This document shows, piece after piece, positions 8,268 through 17,159 of a stretch of 64,000 bases of DNA. The stretch covers positions 2,500,501 through 2,564,500 of the forward strand of contig NZ_CP146608.1 in assembly GCF_037113415.1 (NCBI RefSeq), written 5' to 3'. Position 1 is the stretch's first letter. The number at the start of each line of letters is the position of its first letter. The notes under the pieces were generated by a model, which did no database searches, was not told the DNA's origin, and was given only the letters and a program-made list of their open reading frames with translations. This DNA comes from Devosia sp. XK-2 (lineage in GTDB: Bacteria > Pseudomonadota > Alphaproteobacteria > Rhizobiales > Devosiaceae). Both the position numbers and the translations under genes were made by a program.

Positions 8268-8303
8268 TGGCCGCATCCTGCAACCGCCCTTGGACCTGCA
8301 GGG

Positions 8304-9044
8304 TTACTGTGCGCTCAGACCGGTGATCATCGAAACGATCTCGTTCTTGTCGGTGTCAGCTGTCTTGCGGATGCCGATCTGCTTCCCGCGTCGCAGCACG
8401 CAGATCCTGTCCGATAAACGGAACACCTGATCTAGGCTATGGCTGATGATCAGTACCCCGATATTGCGCGCCTTAAGCCCGGCCACGATCTTTTCGACCT
8501 TGGCCGTTTCCGCGACGCCCAGCGCTGCGGTGGGTTCATCGAGCAGGATCAGCTTCTTGGCCCAGCGCGTGGCGCGGGCAATAGCAATGCCCTGCCTTTG
8601 CCCACCCGACAGGTCGCGGATAGTGGCGTGCGGTGAGGGAATGCGCACATCCAGCTCATCCACCAGGCGCTGGGTCTCCGCGATCATTGTCTTGCGATCA
8701 AGCTGTCCGAACGGTCCCTTAGTCACTTCACGCCCGAGGAACAGGTTCATATAGACCGATTGCTGATCGGCCAGCGCCAGGTCCTGATAGACGACCTCGA
8801 TGCCATGCTCCCGGGCCTTGGTAGCGCTGGACATGGAGATACACTCTCCTTCGATGATGATATTGCCCGAGGTTGGGGCATGGACGCCGGAGATGATCTT
8901 GATCAACGTGGATTTACCCGCGCCATTGTCACCAACCAGGGCGACGATCTCGCCCGGCGCGATGGTGAGGCTGAAATCCTCGATGGCGACGACGCCGCCA
9001 AAGCTCTTGCGGATGTTGTTGAGGGCCAGAACGGGCTGGATCAT
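8304..9044 (-). CDS. ABC transporter ATP-binding protein (ribose/sugar type)
   Basis: A 246-residue single-domain ATPase. Walker A is GDNGAGKST, the signature is LSGGQRQGIAIAR, Walker B is LILLDEPTAAL and the switch His is in IISHSLDQ. Sugar importers of the RbsA class usually have two fused ATPase domains; this is the shorter single-domain form seen in many alphaproteobacterial sugar operons. Start at ATG 9044 with AGGAG upstream. It is the last gene of the minus-strand operon, only 11 bases after the YhfX-like gene, and should power the permease at 10266-11258. Confidence 0.9.
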   Translation of the reverse strand: MIQPVLALNNIRKSFGGVVAIEDFSLTIAPGEIVALVGDNGAGKSTLIKIISGVHAPTSGNIIIEGECISMSSATKAREHGIEVVYQDLALADQQSVYMNLFLGREVTKGPFGQLDRKTMIAETQRLVDELDVRIPSPHATIRDLSGGQRQGIAIARATRWAKKLILLDEPTAALGVAETAKVEKIVAGLKARNIGVLIISHSLDQVFRLSDRICVLRRGKQIGIRKTADTDKNEIVSMITGLSAQ

Positions 9045-9055
9045 TGCGGGCACTC

Positions 9056-10255
9056 CTAGACCGGCCAGGCCGCGGTGCGGCCAAAGCTGTCTTCGATGGT
9101 TTCCACCCTGGGCTTGCCGGTGGAAATGCCGGACACGCCCACGACATAGGCGCGGGTTACAAAGGCCTGGCCACGGAAGCCGAACACCGCCGTGTCGCCG
9201 GGACGCGGGGCAGCGGGGCCGTCGGCGTCGATCATGGCGTAGTAGTCGATGGCCGAGGGCGGCGGGATTTCCACCTCGCGCAAACTGCTGGAGGCCGTGG
9301 TGGGCTCGCGCGAGACCAGGGCCTTGACCGGATAATCGGGGAAAATCGGGTCGATATAGAAGCCACCGCCGAGGCAATAGGCCTTGCCACCGGAGAGATG
9401 CGACACCTCGGTGAGATAGAGCACGGCGGGCAGTTCGGGCAGGTCTTCCATGACATGGAGGGCCGTCGTGCCATGGAGGCCATTGCCGGGCTCGCATTGG
9501 GTAGCGCCGGCTTCGGCGAGGCCCTGCAGCAGCACCGACGAAGTGGTACCCGGGGCGTTGATTTCGACATTGCGACGGCCGGCTCTGTGGAGGGCTTCGG
9601 CAGCGCGGGACAGGGTCGCCAGGTTCGGTGTCGGTTTCACCTTGCGGGTTTCGTGGTCAAAGAGTAGCGCCGGAAAGGTGGTGATGCCTGCAAAGCGGCC
9701 GCCTTCGACCCGGTCGAGGCCATCGGCCACGGCGACGACGTCGGTGGCTTCAAAGCCGCCTTCGTGGCCGCGATAGAAGGTGTCGCCCTCGGCCTTGATA
9801 CGGGCGAGAAGGTTTTGCCTGTAACCAGCTTTATGGGCCGCCTGCCCCGCTTCATGGGCCTTTTCGGCGTTGAAGACGGACCAGTAATCCGGGCGGAAGG
9901 TCGCCGCAGCGGCGTCGGCTTCGGCGCGGGCCACCTGCTGGAGGTGCCCCAGATGGCCCACCGGCATGCCAGCATTGTGGGTGGCGCGGGCGCAAGCCAT
10001 GTCGACGGCGACAGATTTTTCGATGCCGCCACGCTGGACAGCCTGGCAGAAACTAGACGCGCGGCCGACCTGCTTGGTCATGGCAAAAATCTTGAGGCCA
10101 TTTCTGTCGGCCTCGGCCTTGAGGATGCGGGCGTTGGCTTCCACAGCGTCGAGATCGAGCACATAAGCATTGGCCGGGATCTGGCCGGCCTGGTGCAGGG
10201 CCATGGATGCTTCGATGAAGGCCGGGTTGCGGCGGCGGAGAACGTCGAGAAACAT
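9056..10255 (-). CDS. YhfX-like PLP-dependent enzyme (alanine racemase fold)
   Basis: A 399-residue fold-type III PLP protein. The N-terminal barrel has YVLDLDAVEANA and then FAMTKQVGR, where Lys61 is the expected PLP lysine; the C-terminal beta domain includes DTAVFGFRGQAFVTRA. Overall layout resembles E. coli YhfX rather than Alr: NEAPG-like and CLGGGFYID segments are characteristic. The substrate of YhfX-type enzymes is unsettled. Start ATG 10255, 10 bases after the permease. Its place between permease and ATPase means that it is co-produced with the transporter and probably acts on the imported compound, perhaps an amino acid derivative. Confidence 0.75.
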   Translation of the reverse strand: MFLDVLRRRNPAFIEASMALHQAGQIPANAYVLDLDAVEANARILKAEADRNGLKIFAMTKQVGRASSFCQAVQRGGIEKSVAVDMACARATHNAGMPVGHLGHLQQVARAEADAAAATFRPDYWSVFNAEKAHEAGQAAHKAGYRQNLLARIKAEGDTFYRGHEGGFEATDVVAVADGLDRVEGGRFAGITTFPALLFDHETRKVKPTPNLATLSRAAEALHRAGRRNVEINAPGTTSSVLLQGLAEAGATQCEPGNGLHGTTALHVMEDLPELPAVLYLTEVSHLSGGKAYCLGGGFYIDPIFPDYPVKALVSREPTTASSSLREVEIPPPSAIDYYAMIDADGPAAPRPGDTAVFGFRGQAFVTRAYVVGVSGISTGKPRVETIEDSFGRTAAWPV

Positions 10256-10265
10256 TTTGGCTTTC

Positions 10266-11258
10266 CTAGCGAGAGGTTTCGCGCAGCGAGACGGCAACGG
10301 CGACCAGGATGATGAGACCGCGCACGATCATCTGGTCGGAAACGGAGAGGCCCATGAGGATGAGCCCATTGTTGAGCATGCCCATCATCAGGGAGCCGAC
10401 CAAGGCGCCGATAATGGAGCCCTTGCCGCCATTGAGCAGCGTGCCGCCGACGATGACCGCGGCGATGACCGTCATCAGGTCGGTTTCGCCCAGGGTGTAT
10501 TTGGCGGCTTGGAGACGGCCGGAATAGAGGAGCCCCGCAAGGCCCGCCATGGCGCCGCTGATGAGAAAGACCGAGAGGCGGACACGCCGCACCTTGATAC
10601 CGGTGACCATGGCCGCCCGCGCATTGTCACCCGTCGCCAGCACATGCGCGCCATACTTGGTTTGCCGGAAGATGAAGTGGCCGATGGCAACCGCCGCAAT
10701 GGTCCAGATGACCAGCGATGGAATGCCGAACAGATTGCCCGAACCGAACAGGCTCGTGAACACCGGGTCGGTGACCGGTATCGAGCGCAATTGCGTCAGC
10801 GAACGAGCGACACCGGCAAACAGGCCCATGGTGGCCAGTGTGACGAGGAACGAGGGCAGCCGCAGATAGGCGACCAGCGCCCCATTGACCAGCCCGACGA
10901 GCAGCCCCATGCCGAGCCCGGCGCCGAGCCCGGCGAGCAGCGCCGCCTGCGGAAATGCCGCCATGGCAATCGCCCCGCCAAGCGCTGAAACTGCAACAGT
11001 GGAGCCGATCGAAAGGTCGATCTCGCCGGCCGACAGGGCGAACACCAGCCCGATCGCCATGATCGTCACCGGCGCGGTCTGCAGGATGATGTTGACCAGG
11101 TTCCGCTGGGTGAGGAAGCCACTGTCGCGCAGCACTACCGCGAAGAACAGGAAAATGGCGAGGAAGCCGACATAGACGACATAGTGCTGCAGATTGGCGC
11201 CGGCGAGGCGGTTGAGCAGCGACGGTGTCGAGCGAGTGGCGGTCTGGGGCGCGGTCAT
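10266..11258 (-). CDS. ABC transporter permease (RbsC/branched sugar type)
   Basis: A 330-residue, about 9-10-span inner-membrane protein of the BPD_transp_2 family. It shows the conserved FALSAGEIDLSIGSTVAV segment near the second third of the first half, and later DLMTVIAAVIVGGTLLNGGKGS, both typical of RbsC-like permeases. It would form the channel for the solute-binding protein encoded 59 bases upstream. No odd features. Confidence 0.9.
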   Translation of the reverse strand: MTAPQTATRSTPSLLNRLAGANLQHYVVYVGFLAIFLFFAVVLRDSGFLTQRNLVNIILQTAPVTIMAIGLVFALSAGEIDLSIGSTVAVSALGGAIAMAAFPQAALLAGLGAGLGMGLLVGLVNGALVAYLRLPSFLVTLATMGLFAGVARSLTQLRSIPVTDPVFTSLFGSGNLFGIPSLVIWTIAAVAIGHFIFRQTKYGAHVLATGDNARAAMVTGIKVRRVRLSVFLISGAMAGLAGLLYSGRLQAAKYTLGETDLMTVIAAVIVGGTLLNGGKGSIIGALVGSLMMGMLNNGLILMGLSVSDQMIVRGLIILVAVAVSLRETSR

Positions 11259-11317
11259 GGCTGCCTCATCGGAGAAGGGGTTGAGGCGGGAGCACGATTG
11301 CCCCCGCCCCGGGAGGA

Positions 11318-12376
11318 TTACTGTGCGGCCAGGACCGAGGCCGGGGCATCGCGGTGCAGCGACTGCTGCCAGCCTTCGGCAACATTGCCGGCGGTGACGG
11401 TCAAAGCCGGCGCGACGACGAAGGCCGGCGATTCTTCGCCAAGCAGGGCCTTGAGGCCAACGGCAGCCATGGCGCGGCCCAATTCATAAGCCTCGTCGGC
11501 GACGATGCCAGCGACATTGCCGCCCTTGACCATGTCGAGCGCGATCGGCTCGGAGAGGTCGAGGGTGACGATCTTGGTCGTGGTATTGCCAGCGCTGCGC
11601 AGGGCGGCCAGTACACCATCGGCCGGCTCGGCCCAGGTGACATAGATGCCGTCGAGTTCAGGGTTCTGCAGCAGCATGGCGCTGGCCAGTTCCTCGGCGC
11701 GGGCTGGATCGGAGATGCCCTGTTCGGCAACGATCTTGATGCCTGTGTGGTCGTTCTCGATCGTGGTCTTGAACGCCTGGTCGCGCTGGTTGGTCACGTA
11801 GTAGCTGGCGTCGTGGAAGATATAGCCCACTTCACCCTCGCCACCGATGGCTTCGGCCAGAACGTCGGCAGCCTGCTTGCCCATCTGGAACAGGTCGTCC
11901 GTGACGATGGCGGCATAGTCGGTGCCATGGACATAGTCGGCCGGCAGGTTGGAGAGGAAAACCAGTTCCACACCCGTCGCGGTCGCTTCCTTGAAGGCCG
12001 CGGCGGAGGTCACCGGATCGAGCGGCAGCGACAGGATGACGTTGGGACCTGCCGAGAGGGCGGTTTCAATATCCGAGCGCTGCTTGGCGGCGTCGAAACC
12101 GGCATCGGTGGTGACGACGACTTCAACACCGGCGCGGGCGAATTCGTCATTGGCGCCAGCCGAGACGGCGTTGATGAAATCGGACGAGGTGTGCCAGAGC
12201 AGCGCGGCCTTGTAGCCCTTGCCGGTCAGGGCGGCGATATTGTCGTCGCTGAGGACAACGTCGGACGAGGGCGTGGCGCTTTCGCCATTGGGGCCCACGG
12301 TCTGGGCAATGGCGGCGATAGGGTTGAGCAGCGTAGCGGCCAGGAGGGCCGCTGCGAGCTTGGTCGTGGTCTTCAT
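11318..12376 (-). CDS. Periplasmic solute-binding protein, sugar-type (Peripla_BP_4)
   Basis: A 352-residue exported protein. The signal peptide MKTTTKLAAALLAATLLNPI ends with a likely cleavage after AIAQ. The mature part has the two-lobe pattern of class I sugar binding proteins (AALLWHTSSDFINAVSAGAN; the GPNVILSLPLDP hinge; DGIYVTWAEPADGVLAAL; KIVTLDLS). Binding of a sugar or polyol is suggested by the family, but the operon also encodes an M20 deacylase and a PLP enzyme, which point to an amino-containing ligand. First transporter gene of the operon. Confidence 0.88.
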   Translation of the reverse strand: MKTTTKLAAALLAATLLNPIAAIAQTVGPNGESATPSSDVVLSDDNIAALTGKGYKAALLWHTSSDFINAVSAGANDEFARAGVEVVVTTDAGFDAAKQRSDIETALSAGPNVILSLPLDPVTSAAAFKEATATGVELVFLSNLPADYVHGTDYAAIVTDDLFQMGKQAADVLAEAIGGEGEVGYIFHDASYYVTNQRDQAFKTTIENDHTGIKIVAEQGISDPARAEELASAMLLQNPELDGIYVTWAEPADGVLAALRSAGNTTTKIVTLDLSEPIALDMVKGGNVAGIVADEAYELGRAMAAVGLKALLGEESPAFVVAPALTVTAGNVAEGWQQSLHRDAPASVLAAQ

Positions 12377-12403
12377 GTTCAGTCTCCCTTGAACGAATTT
12401 TCC

Positions 12404-13663
12404 CTAGTTGTTGTCTTCCATGCCGCAGAAGCGGGCGATGAAACTGGCAAAGGCGACGACGCCGGCGAGGTATTCCTCGACGCTGACGCGTTCCTCGAAA
12501 GTGTGGCAGTTGCGGATGTCGCCGGGCGCGCAATAGACCGCCGGGATGCCGAGGCCGTTGACGAAGAACGGACTCTCCGACCAGAACGGCGCCCCCTCGA
12601 TGCCCCCTCGCCCTTCCATGGCCTGGCCCACACTATCCTGCAGCAGAGCCAGCGCAGGATGGGTCAGGTCGATCTCGGCGGCGGTGCCGCCCAAGGCATG
12701 ATCGCGTCCCGCCGGATAGGCGATGTCGACCGTGATCTCCGGATCGGTAACGGCGCCCCGGATGACGAAATCAAGCTCGGCGGCGGCGGCGTCGAGGCTT
12801 TCGCCCGGTAGGAGCTTGCGGATGAGCGAGAGAGTGCAGCGTTCGGGGACGGCGATGAATCCACCACCCTGAAGCGTGGTGATGAGCAGGAAACCTCGGC
12901 CGACCAGGGGATGCTCCGCCCGGGTCGAGATGGCGTCGGAATGAGCCCAGAGGGCGGTCATCACCGCATGGCTGGCCTTGAGCGCGTCGCGCCCCAGTTC
13001 GGGTACGCCGAAATAGGCGGATTTGCCTGTGATGGTGATGTCGGCAATGAAAAAGCCGATTTGTGCGGGATAAACGGCAAGCTGGGTGGGCTCGGTATAG
13101 ACGACGAAATCGGGACGCGGCAGTTCGCCCGAGGCAATCCGCGCCACATGGGCCTTCACGCCCGCCGAGACACCGCTGCCCGGCTCGCCACTTTCCTCGT
13201 CGCCAACAAAGGCGAAATCGACGTCGCCCTTGAGTTTGATCCCGGCCCGATCAAGCAGGCTCAGGGCGGCGAGACTGGAGCAGATGCCGGCTTTCAAGTC
13301 GCCCGCGCCGCGGCCCCAGATTTCGCCATCAATGATCGGCGCGCCGAAGGGATTCTCCCTGACGTCGCCGGCCCAATGCTGTTCCCAACCTTCGACATGC
13401 ACCGTGTCGGTATGGCCGATGAAAAGCAGCCGCTTGCCTGCGCCCATGCCGGAACGCTTGCCGCGGATATTGGGACGGCCGAGTTCGAACTCCCTCACGT
13501 CGATGTCTTCAAGCCCGCGCGACTGCATCTGGCCCTGCAGATAGTCGACCATGCTGGCTTCGTTACCGGTAACGCTGTTGCGACCAATGGCGCCGCGCAG
13601 CAGGTCGATGGCGTCGTCGCGGTCCATGGCTGAGAGGAGGCGGTTGTGCAGGTTCTGGCTCAT
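12404..13663 (-). CDS. M20 family deacylase (ArgE/DapE type)
   Basis: A 419-residue zinc-dependent amidohydrolase. Metal and catalytic motifs are present: FIGHTDTVHV (His, Asp), GRGAGDLKAG (bridging Asp), and VGDEESGEPGSG (general-base Glu plus metal Glu); the last metal His is in NCHTFEERVSVEEY. The internal dimerisation domain lies between. The family removes acyl groups from N-acyl amino acids and related compounds. It starts inside the end of the ROK gene (4-base overlap) and precedes the binding protein by 27 bases, so it belongs to the uptake operon and probably acts on the imported molecule. Exact substrate is not deducible. Confidence 0.88.
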   Translation of the reverse strand: MSQNLHNRLLSAMDRDDAIDLLRGAIGRNSVTGNEASMVDYLQGQMQSRGLEDIDVREFELGRPNIRGKRSGMGAGKRLLFIGHTDTVHVEGWEQHWAGDVRENPFGAPIIDGEIWGRGAGDLKAGICSSLAALSLLDRAGIKLKGDVDFAFVGDEESGEPGSGVSAGVKAHVARIASGELPRPDFVVYTEPTQLAVYPAQIGFFIADITITGKSAYFGVPELGRDALKASHAVMTALWAHSDAISTRAEHPLVGRGFLLITTLQGGGFIAVPERCTLSLIRKLLPGESLDAAAAELDFVIRGAVTDPEITVDIAYPAGRDHALGGTAAEIDLTHPALALLQDSVGQAMEGRGGIEGAPFWSESPFFVNGLGIPAVYCAPGDIRNCHTFEERVSVEEYLAGVVAFASFIARFCGMEDNN

Positions 13664-14874
13664 CGAAGCAGCTCCCGCATGGAGACTGCATTGGCGGGCG
13701 GCAGGGAAATGCGCGATTCCGGCGTGTCGGCACCGAAGAGCGTATTGTGCAGGTGGCCGAGGCCAATGGCAGCTGCGCCGACGAGAGCCGCGTGATTGCC
13801 CAAGACACTGGCCTCAATCTCGACCGGATAGGGGAAACAGAGCGGCAGGACCTGCCGCACTTTTTCAACCAGTTCGGGCCGCGAGCCAATCGAGCCGCCG
13901 AGGATGACTTTTTGCGGGTTGGCGATAGCGGCGATGGCGCCGATGCCCCGGGCCAGCAGACGGGCGGTCTCGTCGAGTACAGCCACGGCAGCCGACTCGC
14001 CTGCATTGGCCTTGTCGAAGATTGCCGGAACAGTTGCGTCGTGCCCAGCCGCGTCGCGATAGCGCTGCAGGATGCCATGGGACGCCGTCACGCGCTCAAA
14101 GGCACCTGCCCGTAGCGATTCTGGCTCAAATGGGTCGGCACCGAAGGGCAAGAAGCCCAGTTCGCCGGCCGCATTGGTGGCGCCACGCACCAGTTGGCCA
14201 TTGAGCATCAACCCACTGCCGACGCCGGTTCCCAGGGCGATAAAGGCGAGATTGTCGATGCCCTGCCCCGCACCCAACCAGCTTTCGCCCAGCACGGCCA
14301 AGTTAACGTCATTCTCGATCATGGCCTCGAAGCCGAGTGCGGCTTGGAGCGCGGTGGCCACGTCCATCTGGTCGAAACCAGCAATGTTGGGTGCCAGCAG
14401 CACCCGACCCGTTTCGGGCTGCGGCGCACCGGGGGCACCAATAACGGCAATGCGCAGTTTCGAGCGCGGCACGCCGCCCTTGTCGGCGGCGGCCCAGCAC
14501 AGGGCCGCGATCTGCTCGCAGACGGCCCTGCCGCCATCGGGATGGGTCGGCTCGGCAACCTCGGACAGGACGTGACTGGACAGGTCGCAGATGGCGACCC
14601 GCACCTTTGTGCCCCCCAAATCGACAGCGGCGATATAGGCGGCCGAGGGGACCAGTTCGTAGGTGACAGCAGTGCGGCCGACATGACCGCTGGTGCGCCC
14701 GGTTTCCTGCACCCAGCCCTCGTCTTCGAGCTGGCGCATGATCTCGGAGATAGTCTGCTTGGAGAGTCCTGTCTGCTTGGCCAGCGAGGCTCGTGAGACC
14801 GAACCGCCCTGCACAATCGCCTCCATAACGGAGCGAAGGGAAAACTGCCGCGAAATTCGAATGGCCTGGCTCAC
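13660..14874 (-). CDS. ROK-family transcriptional repressor
   Basis: A 404-residue NagC/Mlc/XylR-type regulator: N-terminal winged helix (VSRASLAKQTGLSKQTISEI) followed by a sugar-kinase-like ROK domain with AAVDLGGTKVRVAI, ENDVNLAVLGE and the ALGTGVGSGL loop. The usual Cys-rich zinc motif (CxCGxxGCxE) is absent; around it the sequence reads AAGELGFLPFGADPFEP, so zinc binding is doubtful. First gene of the minus-strand operon. A perfect 11-base inverted repeat at 14887-14913 sits just upstream and is probably its own operator. Confidence 0.9.
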   Translation of the reverse strand: MSQAIRISRQFSLRSVMEAIVQGGSVSRASLAKQTGLSKQTISEIMRQLEDEGWVQETGRTSGHVGRTAVTYELVPSAAYIAAVDLGGTKVRVAICDLSSHVLSEVAEPTHPDGGRAVCEQIAALCWAAADKGGVPRSKLRIAVIGAPGAPQPETGRVLLAPNIAGFDQMDVATALQAALGFEAMIENDVNLAVLGESWLGAGQGIDNLAFIALGTGVGSGLMLNGQLVRGATNAAGELGFLPFGADPFEPESLRAGAFERVTASHGILQRYRDAAGHDATVPAIFDKANAGESAAVAVLDETARLLARGIGAIAAIANPQKVILGGSIGSRPELVEKVRQVLPLCFPYPVEIEASVLGNHAALVGAAAIGLGHLHNTLFGADTPESRISLPPANAVSMRELLR

Positions 14875-14886
14875 ATCGACGCCTTA

Positions 14887-14913
14887 ATTAGTTCGGTGAC
14901 TGACCGAACTAAT
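14887..14913 (-). promoter_or_regulatory. Operator for the ROK-regulated operon
   Basis: Perfect inverted repeat: ATTAGTTCGGT, a 5-base spacer, then ACCGAACTAAT, centred about 26 bases upstream of the ROK start codon. AT-rich outer ends with a central GG/CC are typical of Mlc/NagC-type sites. Binding by the adjacent ROK protein is inferred from position. Confidence 0.7.
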
Positions 14914-15301
14914 CATGACGCATTGGATTGAGTCAAGTGACCCATCAACGGCGAGCTCGCGCCAGACATTCGGATGGGAAGTTATCTCAGCGCGGCGAGG
15001 TCCCTGAGAATGGTGTCTGACCATTCCTGCAGAGCACTTCGAAAAAGGGGAGGTTATGGATGGTCGGCTCGTTGGCCCGAAATTGTCCTGCGTTTTCAAT
15101 CAGCTCTGCACTGAAGATTTACTCCATCGTCTTCCGGGCTCTCATGGCTCAGGTGACGGAGCGCACCGTAGAAGTCCCGTTCGGGGACAGACAACGGCAA
15201 CCCTCGAGTAAAGAAGGACGGCAACTTTCGGGACGTCTTTAGCTCTAACCGGATGACCGTTTTCGGGCGCTAAGCTGCCAGACCAAAACAATTATGCTCT
15301 C
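14914..15301. other. Intergenic stretch between two minus-strand operons
   Basis: No gene supported; the short frames lack ribosome-binding sites. The right part lies downstream of the iron-transport operon, the left part should contain the promoter of the ROK operon. I could not identify a convincing terminator. Confidence 0.45.
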
Positions 15302-16096
15302 TCAAGCGGCGCGAGTATCCGAGAGCTCCGCTTGACCCTCGCCTTTGGCAACGCTGTCGACGATAATCTGCAACTGGCCTTGCGAGCAGCGCTCGATGCG
15401 CGCATCAATCCGATAGACGTCGCGGAGTAGCTGGCGGGTGATGACGTCGCCGGTTGCACCCACGCCCCTCAGTCCACCGCGCTCGATGACCAGGACTTTA
15501 TCGGCAAAACGCATGGCTTGGTTCAGGTCATGGATGGCGATGAACACGATCATTCTGCGCTCGCGCGCCACCTGCTGCATGAAATCGAGCACTTCCATCT
15601 GCCGGTGCAGGTCCAGCGCACTGGTGGGCTCGTCCATCAGCAATATGTCCGGTTCGCGCACCAGCGTCTGCGCTATGCCCACGAGCTGACGCTGTCCGCC
15701 GCTCAACTCGCCGAGGTTGCGGAAGGCAATATCGGTGATATCGATGGCACTCATCACGCCATCGATCAGCGCCAGGTCCTCGTCGCTGACCTTCCAGCCA
15801 GACCCCTGCTTACGAGCGAGCAGGATGGATTCGTAGACCGTGAGGACAGCGTTGGCCGAGGTGTCCTGCGGCATATAGCTGATAGCGCGCTTACCCTTTT
15901 CTGAGCCTTCAACCCGCACCATTCCGGGGCCTTGCAACAGGCCGGCCATACGCTTGAACAGGGTGGACTTTCCTGCAGCGTTGGGACCGATGACTGCGAT
16001 AATCTCGCCGGACGAGAAGGTCGGTGTGGTGATGCCCGACACGGTCAACCGCCGCCCGTAATAGGCACCAATGTCCTCAAGCGCGATAGTTACCAT
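15302..16096 (-). CDS. Iron/siderophore-type ABC transporter ATP-binding protein
   Basis: A 264-residue FecE/FhuC-like ATPase: Walker A GPNAAGKST, signature LSGGQRQLVGIAQTL, Walker B ILLMDEPTSALD, and switch His in IAIHDLNQAM. The open frame runs upstream to 17095, but that part is the permease gene in another frame; ATG 16096 is the real start and overlaps the permease end by 7 bases. It completes an importer with the permease and binding protein upstream. Ligand could be ferric siderophore, haem or a corrinoid. Confidence 0.9.
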   Translation of the reverse strand: MVTIALEDIGAYYGRRLTVSGITTPTFSSGEIIAVIGPNAAGKSTLFKRMAGLLQGPGMVRVEGSEKGKRAISYMPQDTSANAVLTVYESILLARKQGSGWKVSDEDLALIDGVMSAIDITDIAFRNLGELSGGQRQLVGIAQTLVREPDILLMDEPTSALDLHRQMEVLDFMQQVARERRMIVFIAIHDLNQAMRFADKVLVIERGGLRGVGATGDVITRQLLRDVYRIDARIERCSQGQLQIIVDSVAKGEGQAELSDTRAA

Positions 16097-17157
16097 GACC
16101 GCCTCACATTGGAGAGAATGAGCGAGAAGAAGAAGGGCACGCCGACCAGTGCCGTTATGATGCCGATGGGAAATACCACGCCCGGCAGAATGGATTTCGA
16201 GACCACCGAAGTGGTCGACAACAGCAATGCTCCCGCCAGGATCGAGGTGGGCAGGAAGAAGCGCTGATCCTCGCCCACCAGCATACGCGCGATATGGGGG
16301 CCGACCAGCCCGACAAAACCGATCGTGCCGACGAAACTGACCGGAACGGCCGCTAACAGCGCGACGATCAGCATGGTTTCGAGCCGGATGCGGCGCACGT
16401 TCACACCGAAGCTGGCGGCCTTGTCTTCGCCCAGTCTGATGGCTGTAAGCGCCCAGGCATGGCGCGCGAACAACGGCAGGGTAAGGACCAGAATAGCCGT
16501 GGTTATCCAGATCTTTTCCCATGTCGCCTTGGTCAGGCTGCCCATGGTCCAAAATACCACGCTCTGTAGAGCCTGTTCGGAAGCGACATATTGCAGGAAG
16601 GCCAGCAGCGCATTGAAGGTGAAGACCAGCGCAATGCCCAATAGCACGACAGTCTGCACGGTTACGCCGCGCGCCTGCGAGATAAAGTGGATGATGAGGG
16701 TGGCGACCAGCGCCATAACGAAGGCATTGACCGGCACCATGAAATTGGTGGCGAGTGGGATGATCGACACGCCCAGCACGATGGCAATTGCCGCGCCGAA
16801 GCTGGCGGCCGCGGAAATACCGAGGGTGAAGGGGCTGGCAAGTGGATTGGCCAGGATTGTCTGCATCTGGGCGCCGGCGAGCGAGAGCGCAGCACCAGTG
16901 ATAATGGCCATCAGCGCTATGGGCATGCGGATATCCCAGACCACGACGCGGATCTTGTCGGACACGCTGCCGGGCGAAACGATGGCGGATGCGACATCGG
17001 TCAGCGCGTAGCGAGCGGGACCCCAGGCGATATCGACGGTGAAGCTCAGTGCCAAAGTAATGGCGAAGCCGACAATGATAAGAATGCGCCGCCATGCAAG
17101 GGCGCGGTAAAGACCGCGTCCTTCATGGGCAACTGGATCGGCGGTTGCCGTAGCCAT
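16090..17157 (-). CDS. FecCD-family permease
   Basis: About 355 residues with roughly ten membrane spans. Family motifs: IRMPIALMAIITGAALSLAG near the N-terminal third, the NPLASPFTLGISAAASFGAA segment, and SFVGTIGFVGLVGPHIARML near the C-terminal third. These are diagnostic for BtuC/FhuB/FecCD permeases. ATG 17157 lies two bases after the binding-protein stop; ATG 17184 is possible but would overlap it. Member of the iron-type ABC operon. Confidence 0.92.
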   Translation of the reverse strand: MATATADPVAHEGRGLYRALAWRRILIIVGFAITLALSFTVDIAWGPARYALTDVASAIVSPGSVSDKIRVVVWDIRMPIALMAIITGAALSLAGAQMQTILANPLASPFTLGISAAASFGAAIAIVLGVSIIPLATNFMVPVNAFVMALVATLIIHFISQARGVTVQTVVLLGIALVFTFNALLAFLQYVASEQALQSVVFWTMGSLTKATWEKIWITTAILVLTLPLFARHAWALTAIRLGEDKAASFGVNVRRIRLETMLIVALLAAVPVSFVGTIGFVGLVGPHIARMLVGEDQRFFLPTSILAGALLLSTTSVVSKSILPGVVFPIGIITALVGVPFFFSLILSNVRRSW

Positions 17158-17159
17158 GA

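Noticed and set aside
8304-9497. N-terminal extension of the sugar ABC ATPase to 9497
   Set aside because: The added residues are an out-of-frame reading of the YhfX-like gene. ATG 9044 has AGGAG and gives a normal ATPase.
11354-12811. Long plus-strand open frame (485 codons) opposite the sugar-binding protein and M20 genes
   Set aside because: It is antisense to two genes with clear family motifs, has Gly/Arg/Asp-rich composition typical of shadow frames in GC-rich DNA, and no ribosome-binding site.
15302-17095. N-terminal extension of the iron-type ATPase to 17095
   Set aside because: The extra part is a shadow of the FecCD permease gene.
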